Origin: Clostridiales bacterium UBA6114
Lineage (GTDB): Bacteria; Bacillota; Clostridia; Oscillospirales; Butyricicoccaceae
Length of the DNA stretch: 64,000 nt
Direction of reading: 5' to 3'
Assembly (NCBI GenBank): GCA_002423435.1
Contig: DIWE01000042.1
Span: 13,683 to 77,682 of the forward strand
Positions within the stretch are counted from its first letter, which is position 1, and the number at the start of each line of letters is the position of its first letter. Positions 52,992 to 61,070 of the stretch are shown in pieces. The translations under genes were made by a program, and so were the position numbers. The notes below the pieces were generated by a model. The model was not told the DNA's origin, searched no databases, and worked only from the letters and a program-made list of their open reading frames with translations.

Positions 52992-53147
52992 GACGGACAT
53001 TAATAAATTCGGCGCGCCGCCTCGCCGTAACAAAGGCGGCAGCCGCGATACATAAAAGCGAAGCCACCGGCGGTCGGGGAGTTACCCGGACGCCGGATGT
53101 AAGTCGGGCTTTCCGGTATTTTGTGCACGCGGCAAACGGAGTACACC

Positions 53148-54158
53148 ATGAAATGCAAAGGAATCATTGCCGTTTCCAAGGGAGACGTGCGTCTTATCGA
53201 CGTGGAGGTAACCGATCCCGCGCCAAAGGAAATCCAGGTCAGAATGGTCAGCACGCTGATAAGCGCCGGCACGGAGCGCGCGCATATTCTTGCGCTGGAT
53301 AATTCAAACCAGGATTTTCCATACATACCGGGCTACTGCTGCGCCGGCATTGTCGAAAAGGTGGGAGAAGGGGCAGAGAGCCGCTTCAAAGCGGGCGACA
53401 GGGTTTCTTGTTTTGCCGTGGACGTGGGACACCGTGAAATCGGAAACGTGCCGATCCGCTGCGCCGTAAAACTCCCCGACGGGGTCCCTTTTGACTATGC
53501 CGCGTTTACCGCCCTGGGGCAAACCTCCCTGCAGGGCGTTAGAAAATGCAAAATTGAAATCGGCGAAAGCGCCGCGGTGCTCGGTCTCGGCATTGTGGGG
53601 CAGCTCGCTCTCCAGCTTGCCCGCGTAAACGGCGCGCATCCCTCCGTAGGCATCGACCGCGTCCAAAAAAGGCTCGAAATTGCGCTTTCGTGTGGTGCGG
53701 ACTACGCGGTGAGCAATGAAACGGCCGCTTTGCCGGAGCTTCTAAAACCGATTACAGGCGGCAGGGGTCCCGCCGTCGTGCTCGACAGCACCGGGTTCCC
53801 CGACGCCGTCGCACAGGCCTGCGAAGCGGCGGCAAACTATGCCCGCATATGCATCCTGGGCTGTCCGCGCGGCCTGTCCGAATTTAATTTCTACAGGCAT
53901 GTGCAGAAAAAATCAATTACCGTGATCGGAGCGCACGCGGTCGATTCCGTGCCGGAGGAACAATCATATCCGCATTTCTGGACCTTTGTCGACGACGCCT
54001 CGTGCTTTTTAGCCTTCGTCAAAAAGGGAAGCGTACACATCGACCCGCTGATCGGCGACCGGATTTCATGGAAAGACGCCGAAAGCATGTATCGGAAAAT
54101 CCTGAGTTGGGATCAGAGCCTTCTGGGGATCGTAATCAATTGGCCTTCTGCGGAATAA
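53148..54158 (+). CDS. Medium-chain dehydrogenase/reductase (zinc-type alcohol dehydrogenase-like)
   Basis: A 336-residue MDR protein with GroES-like N-terminal domain (VRMVSTLISAGTERAHI; PYIPGYCCAGIVEKVGEGAE) and Rossmann domain (AAVLGLGIVGQLALQLARVN). The usual zinc-ligand pattern GH(E)xxG is replaced by PGYCCAG and the N-terminal Cys ligand by GTERAH, so zinc-dependence is uncertain. It is 213 bp downstream of lacI on the same strand. It likely oxidises a hydroxyl of the sugar processed by the LacI-controlled operon. The start at 53148 follows ACGGAG; an in-frame start at 53121 is less supported. Confidence 0.88.
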   Translation: MKCKGIIAVSKGDVRLIDVEVTDPAPKEIQVRMVSTLISAGTERAHILALDNSNQDFPYIPGYCCAGIVEKVGEGAESRFKAGDRVSCFAVDVGHREIGNVPIRCAVKLPDGVPFDYAAFTALGQTSLQGVRKCKIEIGESAAVLGLGIVGQLALQLARVNGAHPSVGIDRVQKRLEIALSCGADYAVSNETAALPELLKPITGGRGPAVVLDSTGFPDAVAQACEAAANYARICILGCPRGLSEFNFYRHVQKKSITVIGAHAVDSVPEEQSYPHFWTFVDDASCFLAFVKKGSVHIDPLIGDRISWKDAESMYRKILSWDQSLLGIVINWPSAE

Positions 54159-54174
54159 AATAGAAACCGTTCAT

Positions 54175-54223
54175 AAAAAAGAGCTTGAGCCGGCCTTAAT
54201 CAGCCGGATTCAAGCTCTTTTTT
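54175..54223. terminator. Bidirectional intrinsic terminator
   Basis: Stem GAGCTTGA/TCAAGCTC (54181-54188, 54210-54217) with inner CCGGC/GCCGG, an A6 run on the left and T6 on the right. It separates the convergent dehydrogenase and VanZ-like genes. Confidence 0.9.
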
Positions 54224-54247
54224 GCAATATTTTTCGCAGTGTGCGGC

Positions 54248-54946
54248 TCATAAATCGCTTCGCACGATGTGGTGTTTCGCGAGAAAGGTTCGCGACGATT
54301 TTGTCCTTACAATCAAAAAAACGAGGACGGTACCCGAGAAGTTCAATATAAAATCGTCGACGTCGCAGCTCCCCACACGAAAAACAAACTGCGCCGCCTC
54401 GGCGAAAACAATCATTGCGGCGGCTGCGGGAAGAAAGCGCGAGAGGGCAAAAAAGCGCTCCCTGAGCACAGGCAGGAAAAATCCGAACGGCGCAAAGGCC
54501 AGAAAATTTCCGAGCAGATTGACGACCACGTAATACATCGGGATGCTGTGGCGCCGCCACGCGGCGTAATAGCGCATGATCGTCGAAAACGGCACAAAAT
54601 TCGTGTTGAGCGAAAGGTACAGGCTGTAATCGGGCGTTTGCTGATAGCCGGACAGGCGAAATCCGGGGTCAAAGAACAGAAGGATCACAAGGTTAAAGAG
54701 ATAAACCAGAAAAAGCAAAAAAACGCATGTCCTGGACGATTGATACTTCTTTTCATCCTCCTTTTGGCTGCCGCTGCGAAAGAGGGCGGCCGACACCGAA
54801 AGCCCCGCGAGAAGCAGCATGATGACAACCTTCTGCTTTGCCGGGACAAGGATTTCAGGGTTCAGTTCAAGGAGGATCTGACTGATAAACAGCAGAAAAA
54901 AGAGAAAATAGAAAAAAGCCGACAGGATTTTTTTTACCAGGAGCAA
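54248..54946 (-). CDS. VanZ-family membrane protein
   Basis: A 232-residue protein with about six helices and the VanZ pattern NLLGNFLAFAPFGFFLPVL, plus the acidic segment SCDVDDFILNFSGT near the C-terminus. VanZ proteins give low-level teicoplanin tolerance in enterococci; most genomic copies have no known role. It stands alone; upstream is a 298-bp gap with a structured repeat pair. Confidence 0.88.
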   Translation of the reverse strand: MLLVKKILSAFFYFLFFLLFISQILLELNPEILVPAKQKVVIMLLLAGLSVSAALFRSGSQKEDEKKYQSSRTCVFLLFLVYLFNLVILLFFDPGFRLSGYQQTPDYSLYLSLNTNFVPFSTIMRYYAAWRRHSIPMYYVVVNLLGNFLAFAPFGFFLPVLRERFFALSRFLPAAAAMIVFAEAAQFVFRVGSCDVDDFILNFSGTVLVFLIVRTKSSRTFLAKHHIVRSDL

Positions 54947-55072
54947 TTGAAGTGTCCTCCGTTTTGAGTATCACCGCCAGAGTCCTCCCATCCCCGCTTT
55001 AAGGGCATTGGGGGACCTCTCTTAACGTTATTCCACCGGCAGGGTGTTTTATACCATATCTGCACAGCAGAA

Positions 55073-55249
55073 ATGGTATAAAATGTTATCTTTTTCGGTT
55101 GCCTCGTGAGAGGCGAGAAAAAGGACATGAAATCCGGTATAATAGCCGCAAAGCGGATATGGTATATTGTCCATCTTTCGCGGTTGCGGCAAAGCCGCGA
55201 GCGAAAGGGACATGAAATCATGTATAATAACCGCAAAGCGGTTATTATA
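55073..55249. repeat. Two tandem 85-bp structured repeats with compensating changes
   Basis: The gap 54947-55244 has two copies of a unit, hairpins starting at 55090 and 55175. Each has ATGGTATA, an outer stem, GGTT, an inner stem, then GGACATGAAATC, TATAAT and CCGC-AAA-GCGG. Outer stems differ between copies but stay paired: CTTTTTC/GAAAAAG (55090-55096, 55117-55123) and CTTTCGC/GCGAAAG (55175-55181, 55201-55207). Inner stems too: GCCTC/GAGGC and GCGGC/GCCGC. The last hairpin, TATAATAACCGC/GCGGTTATTATA (55223-55249), overlaps the GNAT stop codon. No coding sequence is seen. Confidence 0.8.
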
Positions 55250-55706
55250 CCATATGCTGCATTGTTTTCATGGTATCAAAAAAGCCGTGCTTTTTATAAA
55301 ACCGGATCGCATCCTCGTTTTGCGCGAGCACGTTGAGCTCGACAAAATCGAGCCCTTTGTCCTTTGCCCACAAAACGGCCCGCGAAAGGAGCTCGCCCCC
55401 CACTCCCCGCCTCCGGTATCCGGGGATGACGAGCAGGTCCATCAGATAGGCGTAGCCGTGGCGGACAACGCACTTGTACGGCGGCGTTTCCATCTGCAGC
55501 AAAAGCGCAAACCCGACGATCCGCCCGCCATCCTCCGCCACAAGGATGTCCGAGTCGTCCCCCAATATGGTTCCCCTTAAAAATGCTTCGTCCTGCTGCG
55601 CCTTTTGAAACCGATGCGGCTGCAATGCGGCGCTTGCCTCAAAAAGGAGGGGATATATCTCCAAAAGACCCGGAAGGTCGCCCATCTCCGCTTTTCTGTA
55701 CTTCAC
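55245..55706 (-). CDS. GNAT-family N-acetyltransferase
   Basis: A 153-residue GNAT acetyltransferase: MKYRKAEMGDLPGLLEIYPL, the acetyl-CoA loop VIPGYRRRGVGGELLSRAV (motif RxxGxG), and the C-terminal FVELNVLAQNEDAIRFYKKH with GFFDTMKTMQ. Substrate unknown. Its stop codon lies within the last hairpin of the neighbouring structured repeat. Confidence 0.92.
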   Translation of the reverse strand: MKYRKAEMGDLPGLLEIYPLLFEASAALQPHRFQKAQQDEAFLRGTILGDDSDILVAEDGGRIVGFALLLQMETPPYKCVVRHGYAYLMDLLVIPGYRRRGVGGELLSRAVLWAKDKGLDFVELNVLAQNEDAIRFYKKHGFFDTMKTMQHMV

Positions 55707-55754
55707 ATGCCTCTCCCCTTTCCGAAAATTCGGCTTTTACACAATTTTAAGTAG

Positions 55755-56063
55755 TCAAGTCCCGTCCCACGCGCACGTTTTCATATCGACAAACCCGTCT
55801 TTTGTAAAGACGACGCCTTCCTTCAAAAGCAGCTTTCTCTGCATTTGCTCGCCTCCGAAGGCAAAGGACGGCGCGAGCCTCCCGCTGTGGTTTACCACTC
55901 TGTGGCACGGTATCAGGCCGGAAAGGGGGTTTTGGTGCAGCGCGTTTCCGACCGCGCGGGACGCACCGGGCTTTCCCGCAAGGCACGCGACCAGTCCGTA
56001 GGACGCGACCTTCCCCTTCGGAATCCTTCCGACGATCTCATAAACCGTCTGGTAAAAGCCCAT
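55755..56063 (-). CDS. Short MGMT/Atl-family DNA alkyl-lesion protein with active-site Cys
   Basis: A 102-residue protein equal to the DNA-binding domain of O6-alkylguanine-DNA alkyltransferases: GKVASYGLVACLAGKPGASR, the helix RAVGNALHQNPL and the active-site loop IPCHRVVN with Cys53. Its length matches alkyltransferase-like (Atl) proteins, which normally have Trp or Ala in place of the Cys, so this one may still transfer alkyl groups or mark lesions for repair. 48 bp from the GNAT gene. Confidence 0.88.
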   Translation of the reverse strand: MGFYQTVYEIVGRIPKGKVASYGLVACLAGKPGASRAVGNALHQNPLSGLIPCHRVVNHSGRLAPSFAFGGEQMQRKLLLKEGVVFTKDGFVDMKTCAWDGT

Positions 56064-56090
56064 TTTGATCTCCTCCCCGCTTTTTGCCTG

Positions 56091-56122
56091 TTAAAAGCAT
56101 GGGCGGTCATCCATGACCGCCC
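56091..56122 (-). terminator. Terminator of corA
   Basis: On the minus strand GGGCGGTCAT and ATGACCGCCC (56122-56113, 56110-56101) form a perfect 10-bp stem with a 2-nt loop, followed by ATGCTTTTAAC. It lies about 90 bp past the corA stop. Confidence 0.75.
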
Positions 56123-56213
56123 TTATGTTTCCTAAATAATGTCCACCGAATCAATGCGTTTTCCCAAAACGCAGTTGCCTTAGAGTACATTTTTTATGTT
56201 CTGTTGTAAGACA

Positions 56214-57143
56214 CTAAAATAAATTTTTCTTCTTCAGGATGAACCACACGCCGGCGGTAATCATGGCCGTAATTAAGATCGGGAACCAATAATACGGTAT
56301 GGGCAGGCTGACAACGTTCATCCCGTAGAAGCTGAAAACAATGTTTGGGATCGTCATTAAAATGGTGATCACGGTGAGCACCTTCATAATGATGTTCAGA
56401 TTGTTCGAGATCACGGAGGCAAAGGCGTCCATCGTCCCGCTTAAGATGCTTGAATAAATATCGGCCATTTCTATCGCCTGTTTAAACTCGATGATAACGT
56501 CCTCCAAAAGCTCCTGGTCGTCCTCGTAGAGCTTGATGATCCGCCCGCGCAGCACCTTTTCAAGCGTCACCTCGGTCGCTTTCAGCGAAGTCGTGAAGTA
56601 AACGAGGGATTTTTCAAGATCCAGGAGCAGAATAAGCTCCTTGTTTTTCAGAGAGCGGTAAAGCTGGCGTTCGATATGGCTCGAAATCTTCTCGACCTGG
56701 CGCAGATAAAACAGAAAATTGTTCGCAATGCGCAGTAAAAGATGCAGAATAAACTGCGTTTTCATCGAGGTCTGGATGTTTTTGACGCTTCCGGCCGCAA
56801 AATCGGCGATCGCGCGCTGTTCTTTCAAACAGACCGTGATAATATTATCCGGCGCGACAATGATACCGAGCGGAAGGGTCGAAAAAATAACGCCGTTCTG
56901 GTTCTCCAGTTTTTCGGCAAACGGGACGTCGATAATCAAAAGCGTCTGTTCGTCCTCAATTTCGACACGGGAGGTCTCCTCTTCGTCAAGCGCGGCTCTT
57001 AAAAAGCCCGAGTCGATTCCAAGGCTCGAAATCAGGCACTGGATCTCCTCCTCCGTCGGATCGATCAGATTGATCCAGCAGCCTTTTTCAATCGCGTCAA
57101 TTTTTACGAGATTATTCTGAATGGTTTTGTAATAAGAAAGCAT
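56214..57143 (-). CDS. corA: CorA-family Mg2+ transporter
   Basis: A 309-residue CorA-type divalent-cation channel: soluble N-terminal funnel domain (WINLIDPTEEEIQCLISSLG; RVEIEDEQTLLIIDVPFAE), long coiled stalk helices, and two C-terminal helices with the signature YGMNV (about 271-275) in the pore mouth, then a basic C-terminus KKKNLF. The start at 57143 follows GAGGTG by six bases. An M-box riboswitch with terminator sits in its 5' leader, so expression rises when Mg2+ is low. Confidence 0.95.
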   Translation of the reverse strand: MLSYYKTIQNNLVKIDAIEKGCWINLIDPTEEEIQCLISSLGIDSGFLRAALDEEETSRVEIEDEQTLLIIDVPFAEKLENQNGVIFSTLPLGIIVAPDNIITVCLKEQRAIADFAAGSVKNIQTSMKTQFILHLLLRIANNFLFYLRQVEKISSHIERQLYRSLKNKELILLLDLEKSLVYFTTSLKATEVTLEKVLRGRIIKLYEDDQELLEDVIIEFKQAIEMADIYSSILSGTMDAFASVISNNLNIIMKVLTVITILMTIPNIVFSFYGMNVVSLPIPYYWFPILITAMITAGVWFILKKKNLF

Positions 57144-57267
57144 GGAACACACCTCATTTCCTGCGGCACGGTCCGTCGGCATGCCGCGTTACAGTATTTT
57201 GATGACTCCCGGTACTTCGGGGCTCCGTACTCACGGCACACACTCCTTTCTTACACCTGAAAATATA

Positions 57268-57490
57268 AAACAAAAGCCCTCTCCGCCGAAACGGAAGAGG
57301 GCTTTGACGCAAAAAAAGCATCCACTCCCTCTCCATCGTAAAGCTTCGGCACTGTGCGGCATAGGGCAACCCCGACTGAATTAGATTAAACCTTATCTCG
57401 GTAAAACCTGTTCACCCATTGGCATCTTTCGATGTTTCCGGGCATCAGTATGTATCCGCACAGGAGCCTCGCCTAACGAGAGCGAGTTTC
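57268..57490 (-). promoter_or_regulatory. M-box (ykoK) Mg2+ riboswitch with expression terminator
   Basis: On the minus strand the leader contains the conserved M-box blocks in order: CGTTAGGCGAGGCTCCTG, GATGCCCGGAAAC, GATGCCAATGGGTGAACAG, ATAAGGT, TGCCCTATGCCGCACAGTGC and AAGCTTTACGATGG. The aptamer spans about 57320-57485; P1 pairs CTCGCTCTC with GAGAGGGAG (one mismatch). Downstream, stem AAAGCCCTCT/AGAGGGCTTT (57273-57282, 57295-57304 in plus coordinates) plus a T-rich tract forms a terminator. The 3' strand of P1 can instead pair with the terminator's CCCTCTTCC arm, an antiterminator. Predicted: high Mg2+ stops corA transcription. Confidence 0.93.
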
Positions 57491-57497
57491 CGGTATT

Positions 57498-57527
57498 ATT
57501 ATAACCCGTAGTATTCCGTTTTTGCAA
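57498..57527 (-). promoter_or_regulatory. Promoter of the M-box/corA transcript
   Basis: On the minus strand TTGCAA (57527-57522), 18 bp and TATAAT (57503-57498), placed just before the M-box aptamer. The rest of the 577-bp gap (57144-57720) is riboswitch, terminator and the promoter region of the divergent ChrB-like gene. Confidence 0.7.
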
Positions 57528-57653
57528 CAGTTTTTCCTATATTTTTACGAAAAAAAATAGTTAGCTGTCATATTCTCCGACATCCTCTGTTTTTCGCCTG
57601 TTTTCTCCGGGTATTCACGCAAGGCCAAATCGGTCCGATTTTGATTTAACTAT

Positions 57654-57701
57654 TGTAACCGGTATTACTATGTGATATATTTTGTATGTAACCAGTATTA
57701 C
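57654..57701 (+). promoter_or_regulatory. Promoter with two operator-like boxes before the ChrB-like operon
   Basis: GTAACCGGTATTAC (57655-57668) and GTAACCAGTATTAC (57688-57701) are direct copies 33 bp apart, about three helical turns. Between them, TTGTAA (57654-57659) and TATATT (57676-57681) are a plausible -35 and -10 with 16 bp. One box covers the -35, the other the transcription start, as expected for a repressor dimer pair. Confidence 0.65.
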
Positions 57702-57720
57702 ATTTACAAAGGATGATTTT

Positions 57721-58257
57721 ATGGATCAATCCACTTGGGCCGTCATCAGCTATACATTGCCGAGAGAACCTTCAAGGGTCCGCGTCTCTTTATGGCGTAA
57801 GCTGAAAAAAATAGGCGCGGTCAATATTCAGCAGTCGATGTGGATACTGCCCCTGACGGATGAGAATTTCAACTTGCTCAATGATATAAAAAGTGAGGTT
57901 TTCCAAAACAGCGGCGAGGCGTTTGTCATGAAGTCTTCTGTAGATGAAGACGGGCAGAAAAACATTATCGAACGGTTCAACTCGGCAAGGAACGAAGAAT
58001 ATAGGGAACTTCTGGAACAGTGTGAAGAATTTTTTAAGGAGATTGACAAGGAGACTGCCAGAGAAAATTTTTCGTTTGCCGAAATAGAAGAGAACGAAGA
58101 AGAGCTTAATAAATTAAAACAATGGTTTGCAAAAATAGAGACAAGGGATACTTTCGGAGCGTCTTTGAAAGAAACCTCAAAGGCAACACTCTCAAAATGC
58201 ACTGAAGAACTTGAGAAATTCTGCGATAAGGTATACCAGTTTACTGACAAAGCATAG
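57721..58257 (+). CDS. ChrB-N-terminal-like protein
   Basis: A 178-residue protein whose N-terminal half (WAVISYTLPREPSRVRVSLW, RKLKKIGAVNIQQSMWILPL) matches the ChrB N-terminal domain, associated in other bacteria with chromate resistance control. The C-terminal half is acidic and helical, with coiled-coil character. The start at 57721 follows AAAGGATG; an upstream in-frame ATG has no site. First gene of a three-gene operon with an MFS carrier and a membrane phosphoesterase. A regulatory role in binding the GTAACC boxes is a guess. Confidence 0.82.
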   Translation: MDQSTWAVISYTLPREPSRVRVSLWRKLKKIGAVNIQQSMWILPLTDENFNLLNDIKSEVFQNSGEAFVMKSSVDEDGQKNIIERFNSARNEEYRELLEQCEEFFKEIDKETARENFSFAEIEENEEELNKLKQWFAKIETRDTFGASLKETSKATLSKCTEELEKFCDKVYQFTDKA

Positions 58258-58268
58258 GGAGGATAAGA

Positions 58269-59477
58269 GTGAGAAAGAAAACTATCATTTCCAACATTGT
58301 GTTACTCGGGCTTGTCAGTCTGTTTGTTGATATGAGTACCGAAATGGTTTATCCTCTGGTTCCGCTCTTTTTGACAGCCACGCTTGGAGCGTCGCCCGCC
58401 ATCGTGGGGGTCATTGAAGGAATTGCCGAGTGCATCGCGTCACTGTTAAAGGTGTTCAGCGGATATATCGGCGATGTGTACCACAATAAAAAACATCTCG
58501 CTTTCGCCGGATATTCGACATCCGTCATTTACAAAATATTTCTCCTTCTTGCCGCGTCATGGCCTGGAGTTTTAGTTGCGAGAATAATCGACCGCACGGG
58601 GAAAGGTATCCGCACCGCGCCGCGCGATGCTCTCGTAGCGCAGTCAAGCGATAACAAAAAGCTTGGCGGGTCGTTTGGGCTGCACAAGATGCTGGATATG
58701 GCCGGATCATCTCTCGGCGCTCTGCTTGCCTATATTTTCGTGGCTACTAACTTTGGTTTTCATCAGGCGTTCCTGTTTTCCATAATCCCTGCGCTTATCG
58801 GAATTTTGATCATTTTTGCTGTCCGGGAAGATAAAGACAATGATACGGCATGCGAAAAGCTCACGCTGAAGGGGTTAAAGCTTGACGGAAAGCTGAAAGC
58901 ATACCTCGCAGCCATATTTATTTTCTGCCTTGGGAACTCATCAAATACATTTTTACTCCTGAAAGCTCAGGAACGCGGCTTCTCGGCACCGCAGGTCATT
59001 TTGCTGTACCTGATTTTCAATGTTGTTACATCCGTGCTTGCAATTCCGTCCGGTAAGCTTTCCGATCAGTTCGGGAGGAGCAGGATCCTTGTGCCGGGAT
59101 ACCTGATCTACGGCTTTGTCTATTTTGGATTTGCATTTCTGTCAGCAAAGCCCGCCGTCCTGATTCTGTTTATCGCATATGGTGCATATACCGCTTTGAT
59201 CAGCGGGGCGGAACGGGCATTTATTGCAGAAAATTCTCCGTCCTGTCTTAAAGGGACCATACTTGGGCTTTACGGGATGCTCCAGGGCATTGCTTTGCTT
59301 CTGTCTTCGATTATTGCCGGCCTTTTATGGTATCGTATCAATTCCGGCGCGCCGTTTATATTCGGGGGCGTGATCGGCGTTCTGTCTGCCATTATAATTT
59401 CGGTTATTTTAGATAAAAATAATAGGATAAAGCTCTTTTCATTGAAGCCGACGAAAGGCGTTGAAAATGAAGATTAA
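58269..59477 (+). CDS. MFS transporter
   Basis: A 402-residue, 12-helix major facilitator. The loop between helices 2 and 3 (DVYHNKKHLAFAGY) and RIIDRTGKGIRTAPRDALVA between helices 4 and 5 are characteristic of an MFS subfamily often found next to ChrB-like genes. The start is GTG at 58269 with GGGAGGA six bases upstream. It overlaps the phosphoesterase gene by 11 bp. Substrate unknown; export of an anionic or metal-containing compound would fit the context. Confidence 0.9.
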   Translation: MRKKTIISNIVLLGLVSLFVDMSTEMVYPLVPLFLTATLGASPAIVGVIEGIAECIASLLKVFSGYIGDVYHNKKHLAFAGYSTSVIYKIFLLLAASWPGVLVARIIDRTGKGIRTAPRDALVAQSSDNKKLGGSFGLHKMLDMAGSSLGALLAYIFVATNFGFHQAFLFSIIPALIGILIIFAVREDKDNDTACEKLTLKGLKLDGKLKAYLAAIFIFCLGNSSNTFLLLKAQERGFSAPQVILLYLIFNVVTSVLAIPSGKLSDQFGRSRILVPGYLIYGFVYFGFAFLSAKPAVLILFIAYGAYTALISGAERAFIAENSPSCLKGTILGLYGMLQGIALLLSSIIAGLLWYRINSGAPFIFGGVIGVLSAIIISVILDKNNRIKLFSLKPTKGVENED

Positions 59478-60954
59478 AAAGATTATTAAACCTATTATCT
59501 TTCTGCTTTGTATTTGCATTGTCGCAGGTACAGGCATGTTTCTGTATAATGCTTATCACGGTTATAATATAAACATTGGTTTCACCTCGCTCCCCCTGAA
59601 CTTTAACCCTGACGATTCTTCTTCCAGCTATAAATGGAACGGAGCCGATGTCATCGTACACGGCGGATTTATAAAGGGAATACAAAGCGGCAGTTCCGGC
59701 GACAGCCTTGTTATAAGGGCGCTGTCACCGTTACCTGCCGTAGAGATCAAGGCTCCCGGTTCCTCCGCACGGAACATGTCGATTACCCTTGAAAACATTA
59801 ACCCTGAATTTTATGCCTCAAGTGTGGACAAAAGTCTCGCCCCATCAAGGATTGCGGTCAATGCGCTGGAATTTACCTTGAGTGTTGATGCGGGAGAGAC
59901 AAAACGGATAAATCCTTCCCGGCCGAATAACACGGAGGATGATAATTATGTTATACTTGGGGACAGCCGCGACGGTTATGAAACTTTCGATAAAATCATT
60001 GCACAGGTAAACGCGCTGAAGCCCGCATTTGTGATCAACAACGGCGACCTTGTTTACAGCGGGAAACCCAATCAGTATCGCATATTTGACCAGATGGTGT
60101 CCGGGATTTCCGCCACTCTGTGCACGACATTGGGCAACCATGATATACGCGGGAACGGACGGGATACCTATATCAAGCTGTATGGGCCGGAATATTACTC
60201 GTTTGACTTTGGCGACAATCATTTTGTTTTCCTTGACAGCTCGCGCGGCTACGCCGAAAAGCAGGCGATCCCCGAAGCACAATATGCTTGGCTTGAAAGA
60301 GATCTGCAAAAAGCGCAGGGCAAGCGAATCTATGTGATATCCCATGTGCCTCCGACAGACCCCCGAAACGACATTAAGCCAAATGAAATAGAAGCCTATA
60401 CCGACAAGGTCAAGCGGGAAGGGGGGGCTGTCGAGCAAAAGCTGGAGGCTTACAGCGAAGACGAGAGCATCGATCACGGCTTTCGGGATAAGCAGGAGGC
60501 CCAAAAATTTGAAAAACTCATGTCTCAATACAAAGTGATTGCCGTTTATCTCTCGCATATTCACAGTTACTTTGATTACAAAAAAGACGGAGTCCGGTAT
60601 ATCATCAGCGGAGGTGCCGGAGCGGAGCTGCTCACTCAGAACAGCTATTATCATTATTTGATCGCAAAAGCCGGAGCAACCGCCACCTTGACAATGGTTC
60701 AGTTGCCGTCACCGGCCAATCTGCTGCTGAAGCGATACGGGGCGACGGCTTCCCTTTTTGCGGAGGCCATGTATAAAGAAAACCGGGCGACGGTGATTTT
60801 GTTTATCGCAGGACTTGTATTGCTCGTACTTCTCTTGCTTTTGCTGCTGTTTCTGAAGTTGGAGGCTCGGCTCGCCGTCCTCTTGATGTTGATTAAAGAT
60901 ACAGGCAGATATATAGCGAAAAGGTATCGAGAGTTATATAAAAGGAAGGACTGA
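59467..60954 (+). CDS. Membrane-anchored metallophosphoesterase
   Basis: A 495-residue calcineurin-like phosphoesterase with an N-terminal anchor helix (about 6-28), a beta-rich domain, then the catalytic domain: LGDSRDG (about 164), NNGDLVYSG, LGNHDIRG (about 222), SHVPPTDPRN and LSHIHSYFD (about 362), covering all metal ligands. A second helix lies near 442-465, so the catalytic domain faces the outside between two membrane segments. It overlaps the MFS gene. The start ATG 59467 is preferred over TTG 59461. The physiological phosphoester is unknown. Confidence 0.9.
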   Translation: MKIKKIIKPIIFLLCICIVAGTGMFLYNAYHGYNINIGFTSLPLNFNPDDSSSSYKWNGADVIVHGGFIKGIQSGSSGDSLVIRALSPLPAVEIKAPGSSARNMSITLENINPEFYASSVDKSLAPSRIAVNALEFTLSVDAGETKRINPSRPNNTEDDNYVILGDSRDGYETFDKIIAQVNALKPAFVINNGDLVYSGKPNQYRIFDQMVSGISATLCTTLGNHDIRGNGRDTYIKLYGPEYYSFDFGDNHFVFLDSSRGYAEKQAIPEAQYAWLERDLQKAQGKRIYVISHVPPTDPRNDIKPNEIEAYTDKVKREGGAVEQKLEAYSEDESIDHGFRDKQEAQKFEKLMSQYKVIAVYLSHIHSYFDYKKDGVRYIISGGAGAELLTQNSYYHYLIAKAGATATLTMVQLPSPANLLLKRYGATASLFAEAMYKENRATVILFIAGLVLLVLLLLLLLFLKLEARLAVLLMLIKDTGRYIAKRYRELYKRKD

Positions 60955-61011
60955 TATTGGAATATAGAAGAATCAGGTCTGCTCCGAAAGCTTAATAAAA
61001 CAGAAAGTTGT

Positions 61012-61051
61012 AGTGGCGGGTTAGCTGATTTCAGATAACTCGCCACTTTTG
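61012..61051 (+). terminator. Terminator of the ChrB-MFS-phosphoesterase operon
   Basis: A 12-bp stem (61012-61023 with 61036-61047, one G-U pair), a 12-nt loop and a T4 tract, 57 bp after the phosphoesterase stop. Confidence 0.85.
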
Positions 61052-61070
61052 TCAATGTTCCGATTTCATA

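Noticed and set aside
52935..53147. Small gene between lacI and the dehydrogenase
   Set aside because: Only short frames without ribosome sites are seen; the region has a hairpin and otherwise nothing recognisable.
55073..55249. CRISPR array
   Set aside because: Only two units, 85 bp apart, with variable stems instead of identical repeats and spacers, and no cas gene nearby.
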